Origin: Desulfovibrio sp.
Lineage (GTDB): Bacteria > Desulfobacterota > Desulfovibrionia > Desulfovibrionales > Desulfovibrionaceae
NCBI GenBank assembly: GCA_016208105.1
Contig: JACQYS010000022.1
Span: 186,001-250,000, forward strand
DNA length: 64,000 nucleotides
Reading direction: 5' to 3'
The notes beneath the pieces are model-generated. The model did not search any database, had not been told where the DNA came from, and saw nothing but the letters and a program-made list of their open reading frames with translations. Below, piece by piece: positions 45,228 to 54,210 of this stretch. Position 1 is the stretch's first letter. Every line of letters starts with the position of its first letter. A program made the translations under genes and the position numbers.

Positions 45228-45896
45228 ATGTTTTTTACTCGATTCATGGCCAACGTGACAGGCCGAAAGCGCCTTCCGGGACTGCTTGAGCATTATGAAC
45301 CGGTGGCCAAGGGTGTCATGGTGGTGGAAGCCGCCTTGAAGGAATATGCCAATAACGGGCTTGGCGTGGCTTTTCAGGCCCTTGCGGTGGAGATCGACAC
45401 GCTGGAGGGCCAGGCCGACAAGATCAAGCGCCGCATCCGCCGCCTCCCAAGGGATTTCTTCATGGAGGTGGACAAGACCCTGTTTCTCAACTTCACCCGC
45501 AGCCAGGACAACATCCTGGATTCGGCGCAGGACGCCTTGAACTGGCTCGGCATGCGCCAGATGGTGTTGCCCAAGGAACTTCTGACATCGGCCCGGGCCT
45601 TGACCCGGGAAGCCTGCCGTTCGGTTGAGCTTTTGAAACCGGCCATCCAGGGGACGATGGACCTGGTTTACGGGCAAACCAAGGACAGGACCGCTGTCAA
45701 GGACAACTACCATACGGTCCGCGTGCAGCACAGCAAGGTCTCGCGATCCTCCCGGAAACTCTTGCGCGAGTGCTTGGCGGAGGAGGGGGACTTCAAGAAC
45801 ATCTATCAGTTCGTCAAATTCATCGAGCATGTCCACGAAATGAGCCACAACGCCGAAGGCGCCGCCGACGTTCTCCGTGCCATGATTGCCAGGTAG
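45228..45896 (+). CDS. DUF47 (PhoU-like) protein without adjacent Pit partner
   Basis: The start is ATG 45228, 8 nt behind AGGAG, giving 222 residues of helical DUF47/TIGR00153 type. EIDTLEGQADKIKRRIRRLP (about 54-73) matches the E-x-x-AD helix used for metal/phosphate sensing in PhoU-like folds. DUF47 proteins usually pair with Pit transporters. This one has none and stands between a kinase and an efflux operon; a second DUF47 gene at 52061 does have its Pit. The role here is unclear. Confidence 0.8.
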   Translation: MFFTRFMANVTGRKRLPGLLEHYEPVAKGVMVVEAALKEYANNGLGVAFQALAVEIDTLEGQADKIKRRIRRLPRDFFMEVDKTLFLNFTRSQDNILDSAQDALNWLGMRQMVLPKELLTSARALTREACRSVELLKPAIQGTMDLVYGQTKDRTAVKDNYHTVRVQHSKVSRSSRKLLRECLAEEGDFKNIYQFVKFIEHVHEMSHNAEGAADVLRAMIAR

Positions 45897-45935
45897 ACCG
45901 CCTTTCCCCCGTTCTTTCAGCCGCGTTCAAGACTC

Positions 45936-45941
45936 TTGACA
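45936..45941 (+). promoter_or_regulatory. -35 element of the RND efflux operon
   Basis: A perfect TTGACA. The expected -10 window (about 45958-45964) falls inside the palindromic operator and is a poor match to TATAAT, which fits a repressed or activator-assisted promoter. Confidence 0.5.
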
Positions 45942-45957
45942 CCGGCCTTTTCGAACA

Positions 45958-45977
45958 TTAGTTAGCTATCTAACTAA
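45958..45977. promoter_or_regulatory. Perfect palindrome, likely MarR operator
   Basis: TTAGTTAG-CTAT-CTAACTAA has 8-bp perfect arms. The core TTAG-N4-CTAA is the SlyA/MarR-type recognition pattern. It overlaps the -10 region 16 bp after TTGACA and lies 65 bp upstream of the MFP gene. The operon ends with a MarR gene, so autorepression is likely. Confidence 0.72.
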
Positions 45978-46042
45978 CGGCTACGGACGTTGAAACTCGC
46001 CTGACAAGCTGCGGTGTTCGTATTATTCCGGAGGAATTCCAC

Positions 46043-47260
46043 ATGTCTGCATACTATCAGCTGCGCCAGCGGCGCGGGATGATTTTGTCGGTCTGTCTCA
46101 CAGGCCTTTTCGCCCTGTCCGCCTTGTCCGGTTGCGGCAAGGAAAGTGCCGGGCAACCTCCCGCGGGAGGCATGCCGCCCATGCCGGTGGTTGTGAAGAC
46201 CATGACCAAGGCGGATATCCCCCTTGATATTGAATACATGGGCCAAGTCACTGGTTCTCGCGAGGTGGAGGTCCGGGCCCGCGTGGGCGGCATATTGCTT
46301 CGGCGCAGCTATGTGGAAGGCTCGCAGGTCCGCCAGGGAGATCTCATGTTCGAGATCGACCCCGAACCGTTCAAGGCCGCTCTCGAGCAGGCCCAGGGTG
46401 CTCTCGGCCAGTCCGAAGCGCGCCTGCAGCGGGCCACGCGCGACCTGGCCCGCATGCGCAAGCTCCGCCAGGAGGACGTCATCAGCCAGAAGGACAATGA
46501 CGACGCCCAGACCGAGTTCGAAGCCGCCTCGGCCGAGGTGCGGACCTCCCAGGCCAAGGTGCGCGAGGCCCGCATCAACCTGGGTTACACCCGGGTGGAG
46601 GCCCCCATCACCGGCGTCACCAGCAAGGAAACACGCTCCGAGGGGAGCCTGGTGGGAACCGGGACCGATTCCAGCCTGCTGACCGTGGTGAATCGCATCG
46701 ACCCTGTGTACGTGAATTTCTCCATTTCCAACGCCGATGCCAGCAAGTACCGCAAGGACAGGGCTTCCGGGCGCATGGCCTTCGAAAACGGCCGGGATTT
46801 CGAGGTGCGCCTGCTGCTTTCCGACGGAACCGTGTTTCCCCATTCCGGACACATCAATTTCATGGACACCCAGGTGGACACCCAGACCGGGGTGGTCAAG
46901 GTGCGGGCCGAAGTTCCCAATCCCAAAGGCGAGCTCATGCCCGGCCAGTTTGTTCGGGCCAAGCTGGCCGGTTCGGTGCTCAAGGAGGCCATGTCCATCC
47001 CTCAGGGGGCGGTGCTGCAGACACAGCAGGGCACCATGATCTGGGTGGTGAACGACAAGAACGTAGTGGAGCCGCGCATCGTCACCCTGGGGCCCACCCT
47101 GGGGAACTCCTACCTTGTCGAGGGCGGCGTTAACCCCGGGGAACGAGTGGTGGTCGAAGGCGTCATCAAGGTACAGCCCGGCGCCACCGTGAACCCCAGG
47201 GAAGCGGGCGCGCAGCCGGCCACGGCCGCACCGGCCGCACCGGCCGGGCAGGCCGGATAA
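46043..47260 (+). CDS. RND efflux membrane-fusion (adaptor) lipoprotein, AcrA/MexE type
   Basis: This 405-residue protein has a signal peptide with lipobox LSGC (Cys31), so it is anchored to the inner membrane and faces the periplasm. The biotinyl-lipoyl halves (REVEVRARVGGILLRRSYVEG and RVEAPITGVTS) flank an alpha-helical hairpin (about 105-170, rich in AxxQ heptads). A beta-barrel domain follows. It bridges the RND pump to an outer-membrane channel. GGAGGAATTCCAC precedes the ATG. No TolC-like gene is in the operon, so the channel must be encoded elsewhere. The C-terminus is Ala/Pro-rich. Confidence 0.92.
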   Translation: MSAYYQLRQRRGMILSVCLTGLFALSALSGCGKESAGQPPAGGMPPMPVVVKTMTKADIPLDIEYMGQVTGSREVEVRARVGGILLRRSYVEGSQVRQGDLMFEIDPEPFKAALEQAQGALGQSEARLQRATRDLARMRKLRQEDVISQKDNDDAQTEFEAASAEVRTSQAKVREARINLGYTRVEAPITGVTSKETRSEGSLVGTGTDSSLLTVVNRIDPVYVNFSISNADASKYRKDRASGRMAFENGRDFEVRLLLSDGTVFPHSGHINFMDTQVDTQTGVVKVRAEVPNPKGELMPGQFVRAKLAGSVLKEAMSIPQGAVLQTQQGTMIWVVNDKNVVEPRIVTLGPTLGNSYLVEGGVNPGERVVVEGVIKVQPGATVNPREAGAQPATAAPAAPAGQAG

Positions 47261-47410
47261 CAGCCTGTTGAAAAATTCCCGCTGGCGGCGTTGCCGCAAA
47301 AAAGTCAAACCTTCGCGTATGTCAAATACGCTTCAGCCTTGACTTTTTTCTGCGCCTTGCCAGCCGGTTTTTTGAACAGGCTTAAGAAGATCGACTTTTA
47401 CAACAGGCTG
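47261..47410. repeat. Inverted-repeat (MITE/REP-like) element between MFP and RND genes
   Basis: CAGCCTGTTG (47261-47270) is repeated as its exact complement at 47401-47410, and a nested copy, GAACAGGCT, lies at 47374-47382. Within these ends two long imperfect arms (about 47262-47308 and 47337-47382) fold on each other, around a small GCGTAT hairpin. The AGCCTGTTGAAAAA-type end resembles dispersed elements I recall from related genomes. It begins at the base after the MFP stop. No transposase is present. Confidence 0.7.
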
Positions 47411-47430
47411 ATAAGGGTAAGGAAACAGGC

Positions 47431-50400
47431 ATGCTGTCACGTTTTTTCCTCAGTCGTCCCATCCTCTCCACGGTCATCTCGCTGGTTATCGTCATGGCCG
47501 GTCTGGTGGCCATGAATGCGCTTCCCATCGCCCAGTACCCGAACATCATTCCACCCGAGGTCCAAGTCAGGGCCTCCTACCCCGGAGCCAGTCCCGAGGT
47601 GATAGCCCAGACCGTGGCCGCTCCTCTCGAGCAGCAGATAAACGGCGTGGACAAGATGCTCTACATGCGCTCGACCAGCGCGGGCGACGGCTCCATAACC
47701 ATCTCCGTGGTCTTCGCCGTGGGCACGGATCCGGACCAGGCCACCATCAACGTGAACAACCGGGTGCAGTCCGGACTCACCTCGCTTCCGGAAGAGGTCC
47801 GCAGGCAGGGGGTGAACGTCAGCAAGAGATCCTCGAACTTCCTGCAGGTTTTGACCATAGACTCCCCGGACGGCCGGTATGACACGATCTACATGAACAA
47901 CTACGCCCTGGTGAACGTCCTGGACGAGCTCAAGCGCCTCCCGGGCGTGGGCGAAGCCGTGATCTTCGGTAACCAGGATTACTCCATGCGCATCTGGCTG
48001 CGCCCGGACAAGCTGGCCCAGCTGAAGCTCACTCCCGGGGACGTGGCCAAGGCGATCACCCAGCAGAACGCCCAGTACGCGGCCGGGCGCATAGGCCAGG
48101 AACCCACCGCCCAGCGGGTGGACGTGAACTACATGGTCACCACCAAGGGCCGGCTGAACACCCCTGAGGAGTTCGAGAACATCATCCTGCTCTCCGAGCC
48201 GGATGGATCGTCCTTGCGTTTGAAGGACGTGGCCCGGGTGGAACTCGGCGCCAAGGACTACAACTTCTCCGGCAAGCACAACGGCAAGCCCACCGTGCCC
48301 ATGGGTGTCTTCCTGGCTCCCGGAGCCAACGCCCTTGATACGGCGGATGCGGTGAAGGCCAAGATGGACGAGCTGTCCAAGCGTTTTCCGGCTGGCATCA
48401 CCTATTCCACGGTGTACGACACCACGAAGTTCGTCCGGGTCTCCATCGTCGAGGTGGTGAAGACGCTGTGCGAGGCCATGCTTCTGGTGTTTCTGGTGGT
48501 GTATCTCTTCCTGCAGAACTTCCGGGCCACGCTCATTCCTTTCCTGGCCGTGCCGGTATCCATCATCGGCAGCTTCGCCGGGATGTACGCCCTCGGGTTC
48601 TCCATCAACACCCTGACGCTGTTCGGCATGGTGCTGGCCATCGGCATCGTGGTGGACGACGCCATCGTGGTGCTTGAGAACGTGGAGCGCATCATGCGAA
48701 CAGAACACCTGCCGCCGCCCTTGGCCACGGCCAAGGCCATGGAGGAGGTTACCGGGCCCATCATCGCCATCGTGCTGGTCCTGTGCGCAGTGTTCGTTCC
48801 GGTGGCCTTCATGGGCGGCCTTACCGGAGAGCTCTACAAGCAGTTCGCCATCACCATCGCGGTGTCCGTGGTCATCTCCGGCATCGTGGCCCTGACCTTG
48901 ACCCCGGCCCTGTGTTCCCTGCTGCTGCCGGATACCCACCACGACCCGCGCGGGTTCTTCAGGGTCTTCAACGGCTGGTTCGATTCCTTCACCAACAGCT
49001 ATGTGGGCGGAGTGCGTTTCCTGCTGGTAAAGCCCGTAGTTGCCGTGGGGCTGTTCGCCCTGTTGTGCGCCGCCACGTTCGGCCTGTTCAAGCTTGTCCC
49101 GAGCGCCATGCTACCTGACGAGGACCAGGGCTTCGTCATCGCGGCCACCATCCTTCCGGACGGCGCCTCCCTGTCCCGCAGCCGGGATATCTGCGCCATC
49201 CTGGACGACATGACCAGCAAGGACCCCTCCGTGGCTGAAACAGCCACCTTCGCGGGCTACGACGCGCTCACCGGGGCGAACAGGTCCAACTACGGTACCT
49301 CTTTTATTACCCTCAAGCCCTGGGAGGAGCGCAAGGCGCCGGGACTAAGCTCGTTTGATTTCGTGAAACGGGCTTTTGGCCTGGGCATGGCAATTCCCAG
49401 CGGCATGGTCCTGGCCTTCAACCCGCCGCCAATCAGCGGCATGAGCACCACGGGCGGCTTCGAGGGCTACATCCAGAGCAGGGGCGAGGGCGACAGCAAG
49501 GCGCTGGCCGCCATGACCGCCAAGGTGATAGCCGCGGCGGGCAAGCGCCCGGAACTGGCCCGGGTGTCCACGACGTTCGGGGCCAACGTGCCCCAGCTGC
49601 ACGTGGAGCTGGACCGCGACAAGGCCCTGGCCCAGGGCGTGAGCGTGGGCAGCGTGTTCGAGGTGATGCAGTCCACCTTCGGCGCCTACTACGTTAACGA
49701 TTTCAATAAATTCGGACGCACCTTCCGGGTCACCTTGCAGTCGGAGGCCGACTATCGCGACAGGCCCGAGGCATTGCGCGACGTGTACGTGCGCACGGCC
49801 AAAGGCGATATGGTGCCGTTGCCGGCCCTGGTGAAGGTGGTTCAGTCCAGCGGCCCCGAGGTGATGGAGCGCTTCAACGTGTTCCCCGCGGCCAAGATCA
49901 TGGGGTCTCCGGCCCCGGGCTTCAGCTCCGGCCAGGCCATGGACGCCATGGAGGCCGTGGCCAAAGAAGTGCTGCCCGCCGAGTACAGCCTGGCCTGGTC
50001 CGGCTCCTCGTTTCAGGAAAAAGCGGCGGGGGGCTCGTCCACCCTCGTGTTCTTGCTGGGCATCATCATGGTCTTCATGATCCTGGCGGCCCAGTACGAG
50101 AAGTGGTCCTTGCCCATCGCGGTGGTGCTGGCCGTTCCCTTCGCCATCTTCGGCGCCATCCTGGCCACCTGGGCCAGGGGGCTCACCAACGACATCTACT
50201 TCCAGGTGGCCCTGGTGACGCTTATCGGCCTGGCGGCCAAGAACGCCATCCTCATCGTCGAGTTCGCCGTGCTGCGCCACAAGGAGGGCCGTTCCCTGGC
50301 CCAGGCGGCGGAAGAGGCGGCGCGGCTTCGCTTCAGGCCCATCATCATGACCTCGCTGGCCTTCGTTCTTGGCTGCGTGCCCCTGGCGCTCAGTTCGGGC

Positions 50401-50556
50401 GCGGGCGCCAACAGCAGGCACGCCATCGGTACCGGAGTCATCGGCGGCATGCTCGGCGCCACGTTTCTGGCCCCGCTCTTCATTCCTGTTTTCTTCAAGC
50501 TCATCATGGGCGCGGGACAAATGCTGAAACGCAAGACCAAGGCTTCGCAGGCATGA
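47431..50556 (+). CDS. RND multidrug efflux pump, HAE1 family (AcrB/MexF type)
   Basis: This 1,041-residue pump has the usual 12 helices and two large periplasmic loops. The proton relay is visible: Asp-Asp in GIVVDDAIVVLENVERIM (about 405-422) and Lys in LIGLAAKNAILIVEFAVL (about 930-947). The N-terminus MLSRFFLSRPILSTVISLVI is standard. It exports amphipathic compounds with the adaptor upstream. The ATG follows AAGGAAACAGGC, 20 bp after the inverted-repeat element. The substrate range is unknown. Confidence 0.93.
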   Translation: MLSRFFLSRPILSTVISLVIVMAGLVAMNALPIAQYPNIIPPEVQVRASYPGASPEVIAQTVAAPLEQQINGVDKMLYMRSTSAGDGSITISVVFAVGTDPDQATINVNNRVQSGLTSLPEEVRRQGVNVSKRSSNFLQVLTIDSPDGRYDTIYMNNYALVNVLDELKRLPGVGEAVIFGNQDYSMRIWLRPDKLAQLKLTPGDVAKAITQQNAQYAAGRIGQEPTAQRVDVNYMVTTKGRLNTPEEFENIILLSEPDGSSLRLKDVARVELGAKDYNFSGKHNGKPTVPMGVFLAPGANALDTADAVKAKMDELSKRFPAGITYSTVYDTTKFVRVSIVEVVKTLCEAMLLVFLVVYLFLQNFRATLIPFLAVPVSIIGSFAGMYALGFSINTLTLFGMVLAIGIVVDDAIVVLENVERIMRTEHLPPPLATAKAMEEVTGPIIAIVLVLCAVFVPVAFMGGLTGELYKQFAITIAVSVVISGIVALTLTPALCSLLLPDTHHDPRGFFRVFNGWFDSFTNSYVGGVRFLLVKPVVAVGLFALLCAATFGLFKLVPSAMLPDEDQGFVIAATILPDGASLSRSRDICAILDDMTSKDPSVAETATFAGYDALTGANRSNYGTSFITLKPWEERKAPGLSSFDFVKRAFGLGMAIPSGMVLAFNPPPISGMSTTGGFEGYIQSRGEGDSKALAAMTAKVIAAAGKRPELARVSTTFGANVPQLHVELDRDKALAQGVSVGSVFEVMQSTFGAYYVNDFNKFGRTFRVTLQSEADYRDRPEALRDVYVRTAKGDMVPLPALVKVVQSSGPEVMERFNVFPAAKIMGSPAPGFSSGQAMDAMEAVAKEVLPAEYSLAWSGSSFQEKAAGGSSTLVFLLGIIMVFMILAAQYEKWSLPIAVVLAVPFAIFGAILATWARGLTNDIYFQVALVTLIGLAAKNAILIVEFAVLRHKEGRSLAQAAEEAARLRFRPIIMTSLAFVLGCVPLALSSGAGANSRHAIGTGVIGGMLGATFLAPLFIPVFFKLIMGAGQMLKRKTKASQA

Positions 50557-51050
50557 ACAGAAAACCTCCACACGTGATCCGAAGGGAGGGCACAGAAGGC
50601 TTTGCCCTCACCGTGCACGAGGTGGCCAAGGCTTTTCGCGCCCGCATAGACGAACGCTTTCGCCCTCTTGGGCTTTCAAAATCGACCTTGAGCGTGATCG
50701 GGGCTTTGGCGTGCAACCAGAAACCGATGAGCCAACGGGAACTGGCTGAGGCCATATTCGTCGAGGGGCCCAGTCTGGTCCGGCTGCTGGACCGCCTGGA
50801 GGCCACGGGGTGGGTGAAGCGGGAGGCCGTTCCTGGTGACCGGAGGATGAAACATGTCCTCCTGACGGAGAAGGCCGAGCCTTATCTGGAAGAACTGATC
50901 CGTACGGCCATCGGCCTTGAGAAAGAAATACTTGAGGACGTTCCTGAAGAGCACATCCAGCTGACCCACAGGGTGCTCTTGCATGTCCGGGACCGGCTTT
51001 CCAGGGTAACCCCTGATATGGGGTCACCCTCCGACCAGGCGGGTGAGTAG
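50553..51050 (+). CDS. MarR-family transcriptional regulator of the efflux operon
   Basis: This 165-residue protein overlaps the pump stop as ATGA (ATG 50553). The winged helix-turn-helix is visible in KPMSQRELAEAIFVEGPSLVRLLDRLEATGWVKRE, with the wing DRRMKHVLLTEKAEPYLEEL. It is translationally coupled to the pump gene. The 20-bp palindrome at 45958 contains the MarR/SlyA pattern TTAG-N4-CTAA over the operon promoter, so the simplest model is ligand-relieved self-repression of the whole operon. The inducer is unknown. Confidence 0.88.
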   Translation: MNRKPPHVIRREGTEGFALTVHEVAKAFRARIDERFRPLGLSKSTLSVIGALACNQKPMSQRELAEAIFVEGPSLVRLLDRLEATGWVKREAVPGDRRMKHVLLTEKAEPYLEELIRTAIGLEKEILEDVPEEHIQLTHRVLLHVRDRLSRVTPDMGSPSDQAGE

Positions 51051-51057
51051 TCCCTCC

Positions 51058-52068
51058 CTATCTGTTCAGCCCGAGAAGCTCGAGCCCCCAGAAAAACAGC
51101 GCCGCCACCAGTCCGGAAGCCGGGATGGTGAGCACCCAGGCGACCACCAGATTCCCAGCCACACCCCAGCGCACCGCCGAGAACCGCTTCGAGGCGCCCA
51201 CCCCGATGACCGTGGTGGAGATGGTGTGGGTGGTGCTTATCGGCGCGCCCATGGATGAAGCAGCCATGATGACCGCCGACGCCGCGGTCTCGGCCGCGAA
51301 TCCGTGCACGGGCTCGAGCTTGAATATCTTGTGGCCCATGGTCTTCACTATCTTCCATCCGCCCATGGCCGTGCCCATGCCCATGGCCAGCGCGCACGTG
51401 ACTTTCACCCATGTGGGGATGCTGACGTCCGGCTGCACCTGAAAGATCACCAGGGCCAGGGTGATGATGCCCATGGTCTTTTGGGCGTCGTTGAGCCCGT
51501 GGCTGGTGGCCATGAAGGCCGAGGACAGTATCTGGAGTTTCTTGAAGGCCGTGTTCACGGTTTTGGGATGCGCTTTCACGAACATCCAGGTGAGCAGCAC
51601 CATGAGGAAGTACCCGCCTAGAAAACCGGCCACCGGGGAGAGCACGAGAGGAAGCAGGACCTTTTTGGCGATGGACGCATAGCTCGGCGCGTCCCACCCT
51701 TTGAAGGCGATGGCCGCGCCGATCAGTCCCCCAACCAGGGCGTGGGACGAGGACGACGGGATGCCCAGGTACCAGGTGAGAATGTTCCAGAAGATGGCCC
51801 CAAAAAGGGCGGCCAGCACCAGTATCTTGCAGCCCGAAACCATGTCCGGACCGACGATGCCGCTGCCCACGGTCTGGGCCACTTCCGTGCCCAGAAAAGC
51901 CCCGAAGAGGTTGAGCGCGGCGGCCATGAGCACCGCCACCTTGGGCGAAAGCACCTTGGTGGACACGATGGTGGCGATGGCGTTGGCCGAGTCGTGCGCG
52001 CCGTTGGTGAAGTCGAACACAAGGGCGATGATCACGATGAAAATGAGCAGCAGGGGGAGTTCAAGCAT
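51058..52068 (-). CDS. pit: Pit-family inorganic phosphate transporter
   Basis: This 336-residue membrane protein has the PiT signatures DFTNGAHDSANAIATIVSTK (about 19-38) and MATSHGLNDAQKTMGII (about 192-208). Such proteins take up phosphate, often as a metal-phosphate, with a cation gradient. The start overlaps the DUF47 gene by 8 bp and its stop lies 7 bp from the convergent MarR stop. A DUF47-Pit pair is a standard transporter/regulator unit. Confidence 0.92.
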   Translation of the reverse strand: MLELPLLLIFIVIIALVFDFTNGAHDSANAIATIVSTKVLSPKVAVLMAAALNLFGAFLGTEVAQTVGSGIVGPDMVSGCKILVLAALFGAIFWNILTWYLGIPSSSSHALVGGLIGAAIAFKGWDAPSYASIAKKVLLPLVLSPVAGFLGGYFLMVLLTWMFVKAHPKTVNTAFKKLQILSSAFMATSHGLNDAQKTMGIITLALVIFQVQPDVSIPTWVKVTCALAMGMGTAMGGWKIVKTMGHKIFKLEPVHGFAAETAASAVIMAASSMGAPISTTHTISTTVIGVGASKRFSAVRWGVAGNLVVAWVLTIPASGLVAALFFWGLELLGLNR

Positions 52069-52729
52069 GTTTGAGCATGACCCCTTCGAGAACGTCGCTT
52101 AGGCGCTCGGCCCGGTCTACGGCCAGCTCGATGCGGCCGTAGATGTGGTTCCACTTGATGATGTGCAGCACGGTGTCGACGCTCTCCTCCTTTTGGGCCT
52201 TGGCTTCGTAGAGTTCGCCCAGGCCGACCAGAAGAAGCATTTCGCATTCGTACTTGTGGGCCTTGATGGTCTCGATGTGTTCGTTGGCCGGCTTGTTCTT
52301 GGAGAGCTTGTCCAGCACCTGCCCGGCCTCCTCGATCATGATTTTGAGCGAGCGCACCAGCCTGCGCGCGGGGTAGAGAATCGCTCCGCACTCCATGAAG
52401 CCGATACGGGTGGCCGTGACCTTTATGATGTTGATCAGGGCTTCCTGGGTGATGTTGATCTGGTGGATGTCTTCGCGGTCAATGGGGGTGATGAAGGTCG
52501 AGGAGAGCTCCGTGGCGATGTTTCGCGAAATGGTGTTGGCCTCCGCCTCGATGATGTTGATGCGGATGCAGCGCTCATCAATATCGTCTTGGGTGAGGCA
52601 GCGGTCGTTGGCGTCCTCCACGGAATGGAACAGCTCGTAGAGGATGGTCACCGCCTTGATGAGCTTGCGGTTCTGGTCCTTGAAAAGGTCGAAGAACTTG
52701 ACGTCCTTCGGGAAGAGATTGAATCCCAT
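52061..52729 (-). CDS. DUF47 (PhoU-like) regulator of Pit transporter
   Basis: This 222-residue all-helical protein of the DUF47 family begins MGFNLFPKDVKFFDLFKDQ. INIIEAEANTISRNIATEL is the E-x-x-A(D/N) metal/phosphate helix seen in PhoU-like folds. It overlaps pit and is expected to modulate its activity. AGGAGCATCC precedes the ATG. The upstream neighbour is a PhoR-like sensor protein lacking its ATPase domain. Confidence 0.88.
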   Translation of the reverse strand: MGFNLFPKDVKFFDLFKDQNRKLIKAVTILYELFHSVEDANDRCLTQDDIDERCIRINIIEAEANTISRNIATELSSTFITPIDREDIHQINITQEALINIIKVTATRIGFMECGAILYPARRLVRSLKIMIEEAGQVLDKLSKNKPANEHIETIKAHKYECEMLLLVGLGELYEAKAQKEESVDTVLHIIKWNHIYGRIELAVDRAERLSDVLEGVMLKHA

Positions 52730-52755
52730 GGATGCTCCTAGGGCGTATGGTTCGC

Positions 52756-54078
52756 TTAGTGTTTCCCCGGCGCGGCGCCGGATTGGGGTGTGGCGGTGTC
52801 TAAAAGTCCGGTGACCACTCCGCTCATGTCCTGGCTCTTCTTCAGGATGGTGGAGAGCATGGAGCGGGCCTGCGCCTCGTCCTTGGGCGGAGAATCGAGC
52901 AGGGTGGCCGCGTAGCCCTGGATGCTGGTCAGGGGCGTGCGCAACTGGTGCGAGGCGTTGATGACGAATTCACGCAGGATGTGCTCCGCGGTCTTGATGG
53001 CGGTAACGTCGTGAATAACCAGGATAAGGCGGTTTTTCCCCTTTGCGGTGGCATAGGGAACGAGGTCCACGTCGGCATCCTTGCCGCCGGCCAGCCTGGC
53101 CTGGAAGCGGCGCGGCGCTGTGGCGCGTGTTGCCAGGGCGTCCCGGGCCGCTTCATAGACTCCAAGCCCAAGGCCGGATTCCAAAACATTGCGGCCGATG
53201 CAGGAAGCGGCCGGTGTGTCCAGAAGCTGTTCCAGGGCGGCGTTGTGGGCCAGGATGACGCCGTCCTGGTCGAGCACGGCCACGGCGTCCGTCATCTTTG
53301 CGAGCACGGCCTCGAACTGGCTGCGGGTGTCGACCAGGTGGCGATGGCTCTTGCGGGCCTGCTTGGCCAAGACGTTGATGGAATCCATCAGGGGCTTGAA
53401 TTCCGAACCCGGACAGACGCGGATCTTGTCAGGCGATTCTTCCCGGCCAAGTTCGTCCACCACCTGGCTGAAGGAACGCAGCATTCCCTGGGTGCGCCGG
53501 ATGAGAAACACTCCCAGGGCAGTCGCGCATGCGGCCATGAGGGCGATCACCGCCAGGAAACGCGTCCGGGATTCGCTCAATATGCTCTGAACGGTTGAAT
53601 AGGGCACGGCGATGCGCAGGACTCCGTCCGGAAGCCCGGCCGTGCCCTGCATCCGGGCGGCCATGTAGAGCATTTCCGTCTGCAGGGTGCTGCTGTAACG
53701 GGTGGCTTTGCCGAACCCGGATTTTACCGCGTCGATGACCTCGGGCCGGTCGGAGTGGTCCTCCATTTTTTCCGCCTCGGCCGCAGGGAGGTCCGATTCG
53801 GCGAGAACCTTGCCGCCCGAGATGTACGTGACGCGAGTGTCCAGCTTCTTGGAGATTTCGCCGAGCAGGTCGCGCAGTTGGCCTGTTCCGGAATAGGGGG
53901 CTTTGTCGGCCACGAGCCATTGGACAACGCTCAGGGTTTTCGCCTCGCGGGCCTCGAATTCCTGGAGCAGCTCCGAGCCGGCCTTGTAGCTGGTCTGGTA
54001 GAATATGAAAACCGCGGCGCAAAAGAGCAGCGCCAGAGAAAGAACCAGCAACCGGGTGAAATACGAACGGTTTTCCAA
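52756..54078 (-). CDS. PhoR-like sensor with HisKA but no ATPase domain
   Basis: The start is TTG 54078, 6 nt behind AGGAGG, giving 440 residues. TM1 (about 8-28) and TM2 (about 172-192) flank a periplasmic domain. A HAMP-like linker and a PAS domain (about 245-355) follow. The HisKA helix has His377 in NASHQLRTPLTSIQGYAATL, and the protein ends 63 residues later at ATPQSGAAPGKH. The N, G1 and G2 boxes of the HATPase domain are absent. The next gene starts 26 bp downstream, so there is no room for a frameshifted remainder. It could act as a phosphatase-less phospho-acceptor, a ligand-sensing partner of another kinase, or be a decayed gene. It abuts DUF47-pit. Confidence 0.82.
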   Translation of the reverse strand: MENRSYFTRLLVLSLALLFCAAVFIFYQTSYKAGSELLQEFEAREAKTLSVVQWLVADKAPYSGTGQLRDLLGEISKKLDTRVTYISGGKVLAESDLPAAEAEKMEDHSDRPEVIDAVKSGFGKATRYSSTLQTEMLYMAARMQGTAGLPDGVLRIAVPYSTVQSILSESRTRFLAVIALMAACATALGVFLIRRTQGMLRSFSQVVDELGREESPDKIRVCPGSEFKPLMDSINVLAKQARKSHRHLVDTRSQFEAVLAKMTDAVAVLDQDGVILAHNAALEQLLDTPAASCIGRNVLESGLGLGVYEAARDALATRATAPRRFQARLAGGKDADVDLVPYATAKGKNRLILVIHDVTAIKTAEHILREFVINASHQLRTPLTSIQGYAATLLDSPPKDEAQARSMLSTILKKSQDMSGVVTGLLDTATPQSGAAPGKH

Positions 54079-54174
54079 GGAGCACCTCCTGGCGGGCCTT
54101 GCCACACCAAGTACGTAACCGCTTTATGGTTCGACCGTAAAGGGCAGGGGCTTAGTAGCAGGAAGGGCAAAAGC

Positions 54175-54207
54175 TGAAAAGCCCCGGCGGCGTATGCCGC
54201 CGGGGCT
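54175..54207 (-). terminator. Rho-independent terminator after USP gene
   Basis: AGCCCCGGCGGC (54180-54191) pairs perfectly with 54196-54207 over a 4-nt loop. On the minus strand it is followed by TTTTCAGCTTTT. It lies 3 bp after the USP stop. Confidence 0.8.
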
Positions 54208-54210
54208 GGG

